A stretch of DNA of 64,000 nucleotides, taken from Dromaius novaehollandiae. Its lineage: Eukaryota > Chordata > Aves > Casuariiformes > Dromaiidae. Shown piece after piece: positions 1 to 13,300 of the stretch; within the stretch, counting starts at the first letter, position 1; each line of letters begins with the position of its first letter. The stretch is from positions 33,430,563 through 33,494,562 of the forward strand of contig NC_088100.1 of NCBI RefSeq assembly GCF_036370855.1, given 5' to 3'. Under the pieces are notes generated by a model, which saw only the letters and a list, made by a program, of their open reading frames with translations, ran no database searches and was not told the DNA's origin. The translations under genes and the position numbers were made by a program.

Positions 1-2375
1 ATCATGATTTTATCAAGATAAAAAGATCACAATAAAATCATATCTCAATTACAGCACACAAATATCAAATCTGATTAGAATCCACTCTTCTACTTCATGG
101 GCAGTTATGGCTTCAGTTATGACTGAATTCCACATATTGTGGGTTTTTCCCCCCCTTTTTGATTCAAAGCAAACTTTTTTTTTCCTTCAATCTAGATAGA
201 GGTCTTCAAAGTATGATAGCTGTCATAGGCCTGTAAACTGTCATGCACAGAATTAGAATCATTGACAATACAATTTGATGCATAAAAAAAGGACTTGACT
301 TTTGCATAGGCATCAAGGATAATTGCTGCTGTCTTTCACTGTAACATCAAGAATGTGTTTATACTATTAAAGTTAACAGTATATTATTCTCCCCCACCCC
401 CCCTTCAGATGATAAATAAGCCAACATTCTCTTCCCCTTTCACCTCTCCTTTCCCTCACTAGCAGCTCTTTGAAATTTTTTTTAATAGAGTGTTTTGCTA
501 ATATTTCACTTGTAAACCTCAAGGTCAGGCTGCAGTCTCCAAACAACAAACAACTCTGTCCAAGGACTCCCAAGCATTCTTTCTTCCCACAATCGCTCCC
601 TGCACTATCGAAGGGGATGTAAGGCAATTACCCAAAGGGTAGTCAATTAGTCAAAAGTGTAGCTTTTTTTTAACCCCCCCAACATACATTTTGCGCTTCA
701 TTTACGTGCTAAGTTTCCTTAACATCATACAGTGCCGTAATTTTCTTTCCCCAAACTCCTAAATTTACCAATGAGGAAACATGATAAGCAACAACTATCC
801 TCCTCTTCCTCATTCCAAAAATCAGTGCAACATATTGAGTTTAACATGCAAGAATGATATTGTCCTGGGTAGTGCCAAGAATCACTTGGAGCAAGTCAGT
901 TTTGCATCTTGGCAGAACCATGCTTTAATAAAAAACATCTCATGCCTACAAAGATTTCCCACAGATTAAGTTGCTGTGGTAGCTATCCAGATTACCTCTC
1001 TATGAACTCAATCCAAAACTCATTACCGACAACCAGCTTTTGTAAAAGCCCTGTATGTTTTTTCACAACAGGAAAGCTCCATATTTAATTGACAGTCTGA
1101 AAAAAACCCTAAACTCTTTGAAGTTGGAGATTAACAAGAGAAAAAGACATAATGTTTGCCTTTGGCTTGGTGAGTGATGCAGGGGGGGAAAAAAAAAACT
1201 AGCAATATATAATGTATCTTATACAGTGCTCAGATTGGTGCAAATACTTCAGAGGATACCTTTACAATTAAAGGTCTGGAGGTAGCAAAATTATTGGTAG
1301 CTCCCTATTACTAACACAATTTACAGATTAGACTTCACTTACAGATCTTTCGAAGACAGAGATATAAGCATGAATCGCTTCCAAGGAAACAAAAATTTTG
1401 GTTAACTGTGAGTGTAATATAGCACCATGTTTGTAATTTCTTTCAAATGGCATAAATAGAATTTAATATCAGTAACAAATACACCAAATCCTGTAATTTC
1501 ACCTTTTTATTATACTAGGAATTCAATTTACATTTAGAATAACGTCTGTTCTAGTTCTTCAGAAGAGTGGCCATATGCAAAGGAATTAGCATTTGCACTA
1601 GCATTTTAGGCTACAGCCTCACAAAAAGCACAGTGGTGGACTAAGCTTTTACTCAGCTAATCCCAAAGTAGTCTTTATTAGTTTAATTTTCAGCTAGGCC
1701 AAGCTGCTGAACTAGCTCATTGTTTATGTAAACATTCACATCAGCACAAGTGAGAGAACAGGAGTGGCCAGGGAAGAAGGTGAGAAAGACTATGACAGTC
1801 CTGATTTACCATAGTGAAATTCCACCTTCAACTTCATCATTAAATGGACAAGTAGGTAATGCTAAATACAGAGAAGCTTTTCCATTTGACACAAAATAAT
1901 TTTTCCAAACCTACAGAAAATCTAAATCAAAAACAAATTCTGGTTACCACTACCTCCTTTCAGATCGTCTTTCCTCAACAGCATAGCCTACAATCAGTAC
2001 TGTCATACAGTGGAGGATATTAACTGTGTGCTCCATCACCACTGGAGATGTCTCTCTGCCAAAGGAACCATGCATGTTGGAAAATTCTACACTGTCATCT
2101 GACTAGCCTGAGTGGCTGTCTTCTTAAAGCAAAGGTTTTAGAAGACTAACTCTGCATTACTCTGAATATCACTATATAAATCATAAGTTTAAAAAAAATC
2201 TTCAAACCTGAAGCATTCATGTTTATTACTTCACAGCCAGACTTCAACCCAATTTTTATTCATGACTTACTCCTTGCCTACACAGACCCTGACCACTGTC
2301 TTCCTCTCCAATTCCTTTGTCCAAAAGAAACACAAACCATAACCTGAAAAATAATTTATTATTTCAAATCATTGA

Positions 2376-2408
2376 TTTTTTTTGGGGGGGGGGGGAAGCT
2401 GAGGGGGG
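2376..2408. repeat. T8/G12 tract plus second G run
   Basis: T8 is followed directly by G12 and, after AAGCTGA, by another G7. It is a low-complexity tract. Confidence 0.9.
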
Positions 2409-2610
2409 GTGCCTAATGGTTTGAATTCTTTTTAGCCCCTTTTGTAAGAGAAGTAGTACTTCATATCCTTACATGATCTTCTACAATTCTCCTGTTGTCT
2501 TCCCTGTCCCATCACTTTTCAAATCCTGATATTTAAACTCTTCAGGGCAGTTTTTATTTCAGAGGTTTATGTTTAAATACCTTTAGTAAAGCTGAGACAG
2601 CAGGATCTGG

Positions 2611-2613
<3 letters not shown>

Positions 2614-2664
<51 letters not shown>
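2614..2664. repeat. (GA)n microsatellite
   Basis: About 25 uninterrupted AG/GA dinucleotides, about 0.9 kb left (transcriptionally downstream) of mir-30c-2. It is probably length-polymorphic. Confidence 0.95.
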
Positions 2665-2669
<5 letters not shown>

Positions 2670-3557
2670 CGGTATCGCAAAAGGAGCTAGAAGGTGATCC
2701 TAAGAACTCAATTGCATTACGAAAAAATTCTTAGAGAGCTCAAAAGATGTCCCCTTCTGCAAAGTCACTGCTCTGCTTAAGAGCAGCAACAAAACCACAT
2801 TTCATGAGGATTTAGACCATGCCAGCAGGATATCAGAGTTAAAGGGGCATTTTTTTCCCCATCTTATTCTAAATTTAGAATGAGAAGCCCTATTTAGCTA
2901 ATAACAAATATAATAAAAGAAACTTAAGGAGGAAGAGAAAGAGAAGGGTTGTCAGATTACAAAGAATAATACAATGTGGAGGGCAGATGGCAGAGAAAAG
3001 CAAGTAGGAAGTGTAAGCTAAATACATTTCTCTCTCTCAATTCAGTTAATTTAGGGACAGAACTGATCAGTGTTGACATCTCTCAACTTTGTCTACCCAA
3101 TAACAGGAATTGAAAGCTGAAGTCCTCTAGAACTTTTTTTTTGCCTTTTGAACTCCATTTCTAACTCTTCTGAGCAGGAAAACATGAATTAAGTGAATCT
3201 TAGAACACAAGAACCAAACATTTAAGGATGATTTTATTTAAATACTGTGCTGATGTGTGAACTTAAGGATGACTATACTGTAACTTGTACTTACAAGCAC
3301 CTATAAACAGAGCGCAATAGATCTGTTTTAGATTACTTTTGGACTACTGTATAGAACACCATTATTTAAGGTTGAAAATACTAGAATATGTTACCGCTAC
3401 TAGGTTTCCTCAAACCAGCAGTGCAGCTGAAGTATGTTTATAAGTACAGCCCTTTTTTATTATCAGTTAGAATCTCAGTCAGAATATCAGACATTGATGG
3501 CATATGTTTATGTTATTATGTGCTTATGTCCTTGTCCATCCAGGTGATTTCCAAGGC

Positions 3558-3629
3558 AGGGAGAGTAAACAGCCTTCTCCCAGCTTTCTTAGTTTCCACA
3601 GCTGAGAGTGTAGGATGTTTACAGTACCT
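3558..3629 (-). ncRNA. MIR30C2: mir-30c-2 microRNA precursor
   Basis: This is a 72-nt hairpin read on the minus strand. The 5p arm (complement of 3601-3623) has the miR-30 seed GUAAACA and fits the 23-nt miR-30c-5p. The 3p arm (complement of 3562-3583) fits miR-30c-2-3p, which separates this locus from mir-30c-1. Against the human precursor, as remembered, there are only a few changes near the base and in the loop. A basal UG lies at -14/-13 of the 5p start (3637-3636) and a CNNC (CACC) starts 16 nt after the 3p end (3546-3543), both Drosha/SRSF3 recognition marks. miR-30 guides Argonaute to 3' UTRs; known family targets include autophagy and epithelial-mesenchymal regulators. Confidence 0.97.
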
Positions 3630-4012
3630 GTCACTCAGAGCTTTTGAAAACAGACCAAATGTCAGCAGATCTAGGACAGATTTCATTGCTGACTACAGGA
3701 AACATGCAGACATCAAGTCAAGGAAGAAAAAAGCATATCCATGATTATTTTATACCATACGAATTCTAAACAGTGTTAAGTCCTTTGTGCACATGTGGAG
3801 AGGTGCAAGAAGGAAGTTCACAAGAAAGCTTAGCTTCAACATCTCCAGAGGACAGCGACTATTATTGTCAAAGTTGTATTGCAAGGCTTCCTGCCAATTC
3901 ACTCCAAAGTATTCCTGAATCTCTTGATGAAGTCATGCCTGCAAACAAGAGAGAATTCACCATTGTAATGAGTGCACATAAATACATTAACAACAACAAA
4001 AAGCTTTCCCTC

Positions 4013-4031
4013 TTTTTTTTTTTTTTTTTTT
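4013..4031. repeat. Poly-T tract
   Basis: T19 homopolymer. Confidence 0.9.
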
Positions 4032-5498
4032 AATCAGCATTCAACAGAAAAATCATCATGCAATTTTTCCAAAGGACTGAAAACTTTTAACACAATTTAA
4101 AAGCAGTGTCCTAGAGTGCTGGCTTAGGGAAGTGTGTGCAGTATCCGGCTTATTTCTAATCATTAAAGGAATGATGGTTCTGGGATGCCTTTGAACAGTT
4201 TAAGGAAGAAAAGTACTTTTCAAGATATGGATTAGTAAGTTTAGGAGTGCAGTTAAACAACAAATAATTGTAACAGCAGTCTGGACACATTTCAAAGATA
4301 TATTCCTCTCAGAAACAGCTTAAGAATTCAGTTTTAAATATATCACCTCTCAAGAGGGAAGGTGGTGGTGGTGGGGAAAACAATCCAAGGGAACCTGATC
4401 ATATGTAACAAAGTTTTTTACTCACATAGAACAAAAGCGAAAAACTTCAAAAGAAAAAAAGATTCCACTTAAGCAGGCTGTAGAACACCATAAAAAACCC
4501 TTTGGGACAAGGTTATTAGTAGTCTATGCTTTCAAAAACAAACAAAAAAAATCCATCTCCAAAAAAAAGTACACGTAACTGGGGACCTGGATGATCCTAG
4601 ATTCACATCAACCTACTTGAAATAAAATTAATCTTTTACCAAAAAGACAGAGTAGCTTTAGCTGATTGGTTACTCCATAGAAAGCTTGCTCTCATCCTAG
4701 TACTGGTTCTTGCACTGTTCTCACCAAGCCATTTATAGCAGAGTATATTGGACAGCTTTCTGAAGAAACAGCTTGTCTTTGGGCATAAAATATGTTTTAG
4801 TTGAACTGAAGTTACTGTTTGTATACAATTTTCTGCTCTGCCATTACCTGCATCTCATTCCAGTACTTCTGCAAATCAGGCCATATATCTAAAAGCACAG
4901 TTCTTGCAGTCACAAAAATCCCTGCTGCCTTTGGTCAAGACAAAGAACAATAGCAGCAGGAGAAAAACAGAAGAACTCGGTAATAACATGGCCCACTTTA
5001 CCATTCATAAGAAAGCCTTCAGTTTTGAAGGAGCCTAAAAAGCTCAAATAAATCTGAAGATTTTGATCACTTTCAGCTTCCAGTCTGCTGCAAAATAAAA
5101 TGAACTGTGAGGCTAAAGGCAGCAAAAACCTTGTGACCAAGGACTTGCGAGAATTAAAAGGTTTCCTTCTCAATTTGACTGTGATGAATAAATCAATTCT
5201 GTAATTAGCAGACGATCAGCCTATTCTCTTGATCTGAACTCAGCAGATGCTTCTTCTAAAAAACTCCAATCATTTTAAGTGTTTGCTAGGGCCATAATTT
5301 GGGTATTCTTAAGACAGAGGAGAAGAGAGAAATCACTGTGGTTTAACCAGGAAGCCAAGCTACTGAGAGTGTCAAATAACCTTGCAAGAGACAGAATAGC
5401 CTAGTGTTGCCCCAATGACAAATCAGCATGAAAAACAAAAGGATGTAAGGCCCAGAAAAAAATTCATGGAGCTGCACCCTCAGTGCAAGAAAAGGAGT

Positions 5499-5585
5499 AA
5501 ATCACAGCATAATTTAGGTTTGAACAGACCACAAGAGGTCATCTGATCCAAGCACCTGCTGGAAGAAGGACCAACTTCAAGGTTC
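5499..5585 (-). mobile_element. CR1 LINE 3' tail fragment
   Basis: The plus-strand text ATCACAGCATAATTTAGGTT followed by AGAGGTCATCTGATCCAA is the complement of the CR1 3' UTR end, including the remnant of the terminal 8-base repeat (ATTCTGTG type). It is a very short, 5'-truncated, diverged copy with the 3' end on the left. The right border is approximate. Confidence 0.7.
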
Positions 5586-8500
5586 CAGGTGAACAGTTGC
5601 TACATACTTTACATTTCTCATCGAATATTTTCAGTTTAAGTATGATTTACAAAAGGGACTTCAACCTTTTCTGAGAGAGGACTGAAAAATAATGCTGCAG
5701 TAGTTTCTCACTGAAATTACTGTAGTACTCTGAAGTGTTGGCAGACAAGCATCTGATATATTTCAAATGTTAACAGATCCTATTTTGATCAACCAAAGGC
5801 TATGATGAAAATTTTATTTATAAATTATTTAAGTGATTGACCACGGTATCACCTTGACTTACACCTCTCATTACTGTTGGTTAGAACTTTTCCATGTACA
5901 ATTCAAAGTCTGGTGCTTAAAATCAGACCGCTGGCTTTGAAAATGTTAACCTGTGTTAGACCTTTAGTACTAAAAAAGTTTTCCCAAGTTTAATATGTTG
6001 AAAATATATGGAAACAAAAAAGTTTATTTTTTTTCCAGTATACAATATGGCAATAAGACAAAGAAACATGTAAAATAAGATTGTACTTGCTCAAGAGAGG
6101 AAATAGTAGAAAAAGAAAACATCTGTTTTGTTTTTTCTACAGCAACAAAGAATCCTACTTTCAAAATACGCCCATGAAGTACTAGAGTCATTAGCCTCAC
6201 ATCTAAGAAAATTTATGAGAGCCAGTGCAATAAAAGGCAGCATGCTGTCAGCACACAGAGGAAGAAAACATACCAAGGCCAATGACGCAACGAAAAGGAA
6301 ATATTGAAAGAGATAGGAGAGAAACAACTACAACAACAAGAAAAAATCAGAATAAAAACTAAGAAATATATACTGGAATCCCTTTCGAGATTTAATACAT
6401 ATTCTTTGGCTTCAAAGTCTAAATGAATTATATAAGTGACTTAGGATTTTGAAAGTCAGTTCTGCATAGATATTTCAGATATGCTTCCCACCAGATATTT
6501 CTCCTCCTTAGAATATTCTTAGCAACCTTAAACAATATAAGGAAGTCTTCTGATAAGCACTACATTTATACATAACATAGCAATTCCTATTCTAAAGGAC
6601 TTAACACTCAAAGCAAGTGACAGGGAAACATGATAGCAAATTAAATGATAAAGCACAAGTCTGGTATTTCTATCACTACCCTATTGACTGCCTTTGATTT
6701 CTAAGTCATTTCAGATACTATTATATTTTACCCAGTATCTCTGAAGGCTGAATGATGCTTCTAAGATGAGATAGTTGGGGAGGTGTAGGAAGGAAATACA
6801 TCATGTCCCTTTGCTGAAATAGATGCCTACCATTTGCTAGGCACAGTTCCTCATGTATTTCTAGGTATCCAGAGAGTAGCAAAAGAGACAGTTTTCATGA
6901 CAAAGCATGGCCTTCTATATGTTTTTGAGAAGGAATAAAGTAGGTGATTTGCCAGCAAGTCCTGCACAGGGCCAGGCTACAACTCTGTACCTGCGTTCTG
7001 AAATATTAAATATTTCACTTGGTTTCAAAATGCTGGTTAATGGTGGTAGCTCCTACTGTCAGAAAAGCGAAGTTTTCATCATCTCTGAACATCCAAGAAC
7101 TGGAAGTCAACCGGTAATAACTTGCCAGTTAACTTACAGTAACTGTTCCAGTCTTATCAACATTCTGCATTATAGGTAGAAAGGCAAAGGCAGCAGCAAG
7201 TTTGGCAAAGAGTTTTAGTGAAAAGCTCAATATTGCTCATTCTTCAACTTTACCCTCAAAGGATTGAAGCAAGCAGGAAGAGGTAGAATTTCCAGATATG
7301 TAGAGTTCTAGACACCCATGTCTTCAAATTCTATATGATGTGCATATTTTAAAACTAACTGCAGATACATTTCCAGAAATGAGAAGATATAAGAATACAT
7401 AAAAAATTTTCCAGCGAAGTGAGATCTACGAAACATAGGTGTTTCAAAAAAGCAATTGAAAGATTAAAAGTAGATCTCTGTGGCTTCTCAAGCTAACAAT
7501 CATGAAGCTGCAAAGCCATCTCTGTTTCTGTGAGTGAGAAGCAGTATTAGGATGGCAAAGAGGTCAACAACCTTTAAACAAACAGGCCTGTACCTGCTCA
7601 GATCAAATAGCATGTTGATATGCAAACAGCAGTAACTAATATTTTACAAACACCTATGTTTTGTGGGATACTTCCACATCTGCCACATGATGAAACGCTA
7701 ACGTCAAAAAGCAGCAAAGTCAGACCATGCAGGAAATCCAGACACTCTCACAGGCCTGATGGAGTTAAGGGAAGGGGTAGTGCCTGTACAGATAGGCATA
7801 TATATGATCATGGTTTTAGCAAAGTCACCACAACAGTGAAAATAAACTGCTCCAGTGAAGCCTTCTCCCACAGACCTCAAAGAGGCAAGATGTTAATGAA
7901 ACAATATTTGGCTGACCCTAGAAACTGTTCTCCTTATCTTGATCCTTTCTCTTTGCTTTACTATCCTACACTCAGTGGATTAGACTATAAATCATAACAC
8001 AGAGTTATGAAGGAAGCAGCAGCCAAAACAATGTAGTGCAATAACAACAACAAACCAACCTCCCCCGCAAAAAGCAGTTGAAGTGGTACACTGCAGTCAC
8101 CTGGAAGGAAGAGATTCCAAATTGCACAATGCAGGCCATGCTACAAAGGGACTGCAGTCATTCACTTGCTTTCATTTCATAAGGAACAATGAGAGGGAAG
8201 GACTGAAAATAAATCCTAGTCAATTTCTACTCTTCGGTAAGTTATTCATTTTCTTGTGATAACAAGAAGTCAGGTGCCAACATGCACAAATTACTCACTG
8301 CTCACTTTACAGAATATTTCTTATAGTCAAGAACCACTTGATTATAATTGCTCAATCATAGATTACCTGAAGATTATGAAAAATATGACCCTCAGCTTGT
8401 AAAAAGGGAGAAAATTATATATAGTGGGTGAGCTGTAACACCCTTAAAGCTTATTAGAAGAGTCGATCTCCCACTCCTTTCCACACACTTACGCCCCTCT

Positions 8501-9514
8501 CTCTTTCTGCAAGCCATCAGACACACCATTACAACGAGGAAAAGAGTCACCATACGTTATGGATATTTTAGCATTGGCAGAATTAATGAGGCACTATCTA
8601 CAATGGTACACCATCTCATACTACCTTTTACAAATGAAGAAAGTTCATAACGGTCTCCAAAACCTTTCTCAAAAATCATCTATCATGCACACAGGGAAGT
8701 CTAATTTGATTATAAATAGGCTGCTTGATCCATTTGAAGTGACCCATTTAAGTAGCAAAGATTACTTGTGCTGTATCTCCTTCCTAAACACAGAGAGCTT
8801 AAAAGAAGCACTCTCAGGGAAAACTCTAAGGTATTTGAAACTCTTCCTTCTTTGATCTGTGGAATCCTGCAGAACGATTATGTTGCCTTTATATTTGGAG
8901 ATATATCCCAAATTACCTTTCACACATACCCCACACCCCAAGAACCAACAAGCAAAATCTAAAGTACAAGATGAAAGTGAATCTGAAGTAGGAATTGGGG
9001 TCTGGACTTAGGAGGCAGCTGGCAAAACAGCAGGCACCCTTAGAGCTTAGCTAGAGTCCACTGCATTCCTTATTTTGTATGTCTCCACCCTTCCAAGGGC
9101 AAAGTGAAAGCCTTACGTGACTGTGAAGACAATGAACTGCTCACTGCCTCTATTCTACACGAAGCAGCACTTCCTTCAAAATCCTCAAGTTTTTGTTCAC
9201 ACCTGCCAGCTCCTGGAAGAGTACTTAACTTCAATGAAAAACTTCAATTCCTGGTAAGGATGATTTGTTACCAATTTTCCATTGAAAAATTGGCACAGTT
9301 ATAAGATTTTTTCGAGATCACACCAGTGAGTTCCTGTTCTTTTCCTGTTAGGAGCATTCTGTGTTACACAGTGGAGACATGCACTTATATATCTGAATAG
9401 ATAGAGAGGAACCCCTGGATCTCTGTCTCATGGAGACTACCTAAAAGTGCAAAAGACTCACAGGGCTCTCCTTTGGCAACTGTGCATGTCTCAGGCCTCC
9501 AAGAAAGAAAACTA

Positions 9515-10378
9515 TCACAAAATCACAGAACAGTTGAGATTGGAAGGCACCTCTGGAGGTCAATCTGGTCTAACTCTGCTGTTCAAGCAGAGCCACCTAG
9601 AGCAAGCTGCCCAGGACCCTGCCCAGATGGCTTTTGAATATCTCCAAGGATAGAGACTCTGCAACCTCTCTTGACAACTTACTCTAGTGCTTAGTCATCC
9701 TCAGAGTAAAGTTTTCTTATATTCAGATGGAATTTCCTGTTTCAAGTTGTACCCACTGACTCTCATCCTGCCACTGGCCACCACTGAGAAGAGTCTAGCT
9801 CTGTCTTCTTTACACCCTCCCTTCAGATATTTATATGCATTGGTAAGATCCCCCTTAGCTTGCTCTTTTCCTGGCTAAACAGTCCCAGCTCTCTCAGCCT
9901 TTCTTCATATGACAAATGCTCCAGTCCATTCATCCTCTTAGTAGCCCTTTGCTGGACTTGCTCCAGTATGTCCAGCTCTCTCTTGTACTGGGCAGCCCAG
10001 AACTGGACCCAGCACTCTACATGTGGCCTCACCAGGGCTGAGTAGAAGGGAAGGATGACCTCCCTCGACCTGCTGGCAACACTCCTAATGCAGCCCAGGA
10101 AGATTGCTGGCCTTCTTTGCTGTGAGGGCACATTGCTAGCTTATGGTCAACTTTTTGTCCACCAGGATCCTTTTCTGCCAAGCTGCTCTCCAGCAGGCCA
10201 GCCCCCAGCCTGTCCTGGTGCCCAGGGTTATTCCTCCTCAGGGGCAGGACTTTGTATTTCCCTTTGTTGAACTTCACGAGGCTCCTCTCTGCCCATTTCT
10301 CCAACCTGTCAAAGTGCCTCCGTGTTGCAGTACAGCCCTCTGGTATACCAGCCACTCATCCCAGTTTTGTATCCTGTT
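9515..10378 (-). mobile_element. CR1 non-LTR retrotransposon, 5'-truncated, with decayed reverse transcriptase
   Basis: This is a copy of about 0.86 kb in minus orientation. The 3' terminus at the left shows two copies of the 8-base tail repeat (TCACAAAA TCACAGAA on plus). The coding part, on the minus strand, gives the C-terminal end of the CR1 reverse transcriptase with recognisable blocks [24 protein letters not shown] and [17 protein letters not shown]. The blocks fall in two frames (about 10355-10130 and 10131-9823), so at least one frameshift separates them. The endonuclease and most of the RT are missing, as usual for CR1. The copy is dead and probably inserted in an intron of the miRNA host gene. 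It is the best evidence that the genome is avian. Confidence 0.95.
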
Positions 10379-13300
10379 CATTTCCTCCATCAAATAGCCA
10401 CCTTACAGAACTTTGAAGAAAAGTAAAATAGAATAGGCTCCATTTCCATGCAACTGCTACAAGACGCAGAAAACAAAAAATCTGAAATTAAAGTTTTGAA
10501 TACATTTTTTAAACCAGCTAAAAGAAACGGATTATGTTCAGTCATATAAAACCTATTTCTTCAGGAGTCAGAAGCAAGATGGTAGGAGAAGGACAGCCAC
10601 CAGCCAGAGCCAACCTTTTCTAGGCTTACTCCAAGAGAAAGGAGACTGTATACAGGTAATTTCCCCCCATCTTCAAATGAAAAAGATTCAAAGATCTTTT
10701 TAATTATAAAAGCTGCCACAAGATGTCAGTACAGCCTAGTGAATTCCTAGTTAAATCTTCCATTCTAGGTTGATGGGATATTTATTTTAAAACCCCAACT
10801 GCTAGGGTACACAAATCCAGCACTCTGTTAGGTTTATCTGACATGACTCTAGAATGAAAAAAGTCAAACGAAATAGAAAGTCTCACTTTAATATTGAGAA
10901 ACCATCCTTGCAGCCTGCCATCTAAGCTTATTTACACATATCCCACACAGAGGCAAAAAATGAAATATAAAGCTGTAAGAATAGGCATCAGTTTTTACTG
11001 TTACAAGATGACATCAAGCATCAGCTTTATATTAAATCATCTCAAGTTAAACTACAATCTCCTCCTCCATGTTCATTACAGGTCCTCTAGCTATAGCATG
11101 CTTCTCTGCACCACACTTCCATATTCAATCTGTACATACATAGCTTCAGTTTCCATAGGTTATGCTGCTGAGTGTAGGTGAACGTTCAGCAACAAGGCTA
11201 AGCTAAATACAGCTTTTCTGTGAAACAAGCATTAACGTGATTGTCCTTGTTCTACAACAGAAGCTCTCTCTACCTTCTCCAGTCTTGCTTTTTGAGGAGA
11301 GTTGTAAGGAAAGGTTATATGGCTAGGGTGATTTGACTTATGAAAATCTAATAGCAGAGTTTACCTCATTTCTTTATACAGATAAGTATCTAAATGCACA
11401 AGTTCGCCATGGCACAAATTGGTTTCAGCAAGAGAAACAGGGCACAAACATTTTTGCTGCACAACATACAAATTCAAATATGCGCTTTGGTATTAAAGAT
11501 GCTAACTGTGTAAGTACCCTCTGCAATATTTCTAAAGGGCCTGATTTATTTTAGACCATTAGTGCATAGATTAAAAACAAAAACCAAAATGAAATAACTC
11601 CCCTATCCCAAACATAACCTATAAATTACTAGCAAGAATTTTCAGCTTTGCTAATTCATTCAGATTTAGTGGCTTTATCTGCCTTTTGTCTTGCTCCAGC
11701 AGATTTATTAAAAGAGTATCAGGATTAGTAGAAACCAAGGAAAGAAAAATTGTCAGATGACGAAGAAATCTAAAGAAAGATTATTTTTTCTTTGACGTAT
11801 GACCACTAGATGTTGGTGACTTTGATCATTCAGCATTTCGTAAGAAACAGATTAGCAGAGTTGCAAACATGCATTAACCATATGGAATTTTAGTTCAGGA
11901 GAACTTCATGTTTAGTTCATTTCTTGGATACAAGAGTAATATAAGAAATGAGGTTTATAGTTTTAATACTGGCTTACCACATGGCCTGAAAAAAAACCTC
12001 TTGATTTTTTTCTTACCAAACACAGACAACCTGGTACACATATTCTGACAGTCCGTTGTAAAGGACATCAAAATTGACAGAATTAAAGGAAGCTTTATGT
12101 TAAATTAAAAAATGTGACCAGAAAAAGAGCTTTTTAGGCCAATGGCTAGGAAGAGAATTCACTGAAAGATCTGTCATGTCTTATATAGTGGTTTTAGCAC
12201 AGCTCTGAAGTTTCAACTTGCTAAAGTTACTTCACTCTTAAGTTTACTTTTCATGGTTTCATAACTCAAATTGAATAAAATAGAAGAGCTGCAAAAATAT
12301 AGATACATACAGTTTTTCTTTGGAGCATAGGTACTACTTAATATAGGTACTGGAAAATTGAGATATCAATAAGAGGAATAAAAAGCAGAGAAAGGCAAAC
12401 AGCATCCTAAAACTCTTACCTTATAAAATTCTGAAGAGGAGATGAAGTACAAACCATCTAGTAGCTGAGCAGCAGCACCCCAAAAAATGAATTCCAAGCA
12501 AATTACCTCACACAAAACCCCCAAACCACCTCATGCACTATCAAAATTATATCCAAAGTAAGAACATCTCAATTTTTGTACCTAAGCAGAACTTCAGAAC
12601 CTCTCTCTGATTCAGATGAGCTATGTAGCCTGAGAAGTTTCTAAGGTGTCTAATCACAGATTTAGGAAGGAAGGCAAGTTCTGTTGCAAACCTGACTAAG
12701 TGCTTAATTAAATATAAAACCTGCAAGCAAGTTTCACCTTGCTTTTGTGTTTCATCAGGAAACCTTTGCACAACTTCTATTTTGTTCCATACAACTGCAA
12801 GTCTTTGTCAGGTTAAAACAAGAGGTAATTTATGTACGTTCTCTAGACTGGAATTTTTAATTCACGAGTCTTGACTCTAATTGTAACAAAGACCCTTGAG
12901 GCTCATAGTTTCTCTGTGTTAACTTCTCTCTCTCAAATTCTTTACATGTAAACACTTGTTTCTACAACAGTTCTGCAAGTAGGATTTTTTCCCCATTTTT
13001 TACACATTCAAAATATTCCACATTCTGCTTGCCCATTGAAATTTTGATATGCCCAAATGAAAATGCCATTCCAGTCTCTCTCTCTCCAGGAAATTTCAAG
13101 AACATTACCAGCATCAAGAGTACATAACTCAACAGCCAGCTTGCATACTATGCCAAAACAATAAAATAGCCAACCCTTTTTCCATAGGACAGCTAAAGTC
13201 TTAAAAAACAAAGTTTAAGAAGGTTTAAAAAAAAAAGAATTCCAGCTTCTGCAGGAAATAAACTGCAAAGCTGCACTTAAAAATTACTTTGGATTTCACA

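Larger units (their letters stand above)
1..3557. other. Non-coding, presumed host-RNA intron or flank
   Basis: AT-rich sequence with homopolymer and (GA)n tracts. The only open frames are short and unlike known proteins. No exon could be supported. Confidence 0.6.
3630..9514. other. Non-coding, presumed intron
   Basis: Apart from the CR1 tail at about 5.5 kb and a T tract, no feature is recognisable on either strand. Confidence 0.6.

Noticed and set aside
3388..3744. 118-codon plus-strand frame
   Set aside because: It runs antisense through the mir-30c-2 hairpin and has no family match. Sequence constraint there is explained by the miRNA.
9823..10355. Open frames on both strands at 9.8-10.4 kb as host genes
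   Set aside because: The minus-strand frames are CR1 reverse transcriptase fragments and the plus-strand ones are their antisense shadows.
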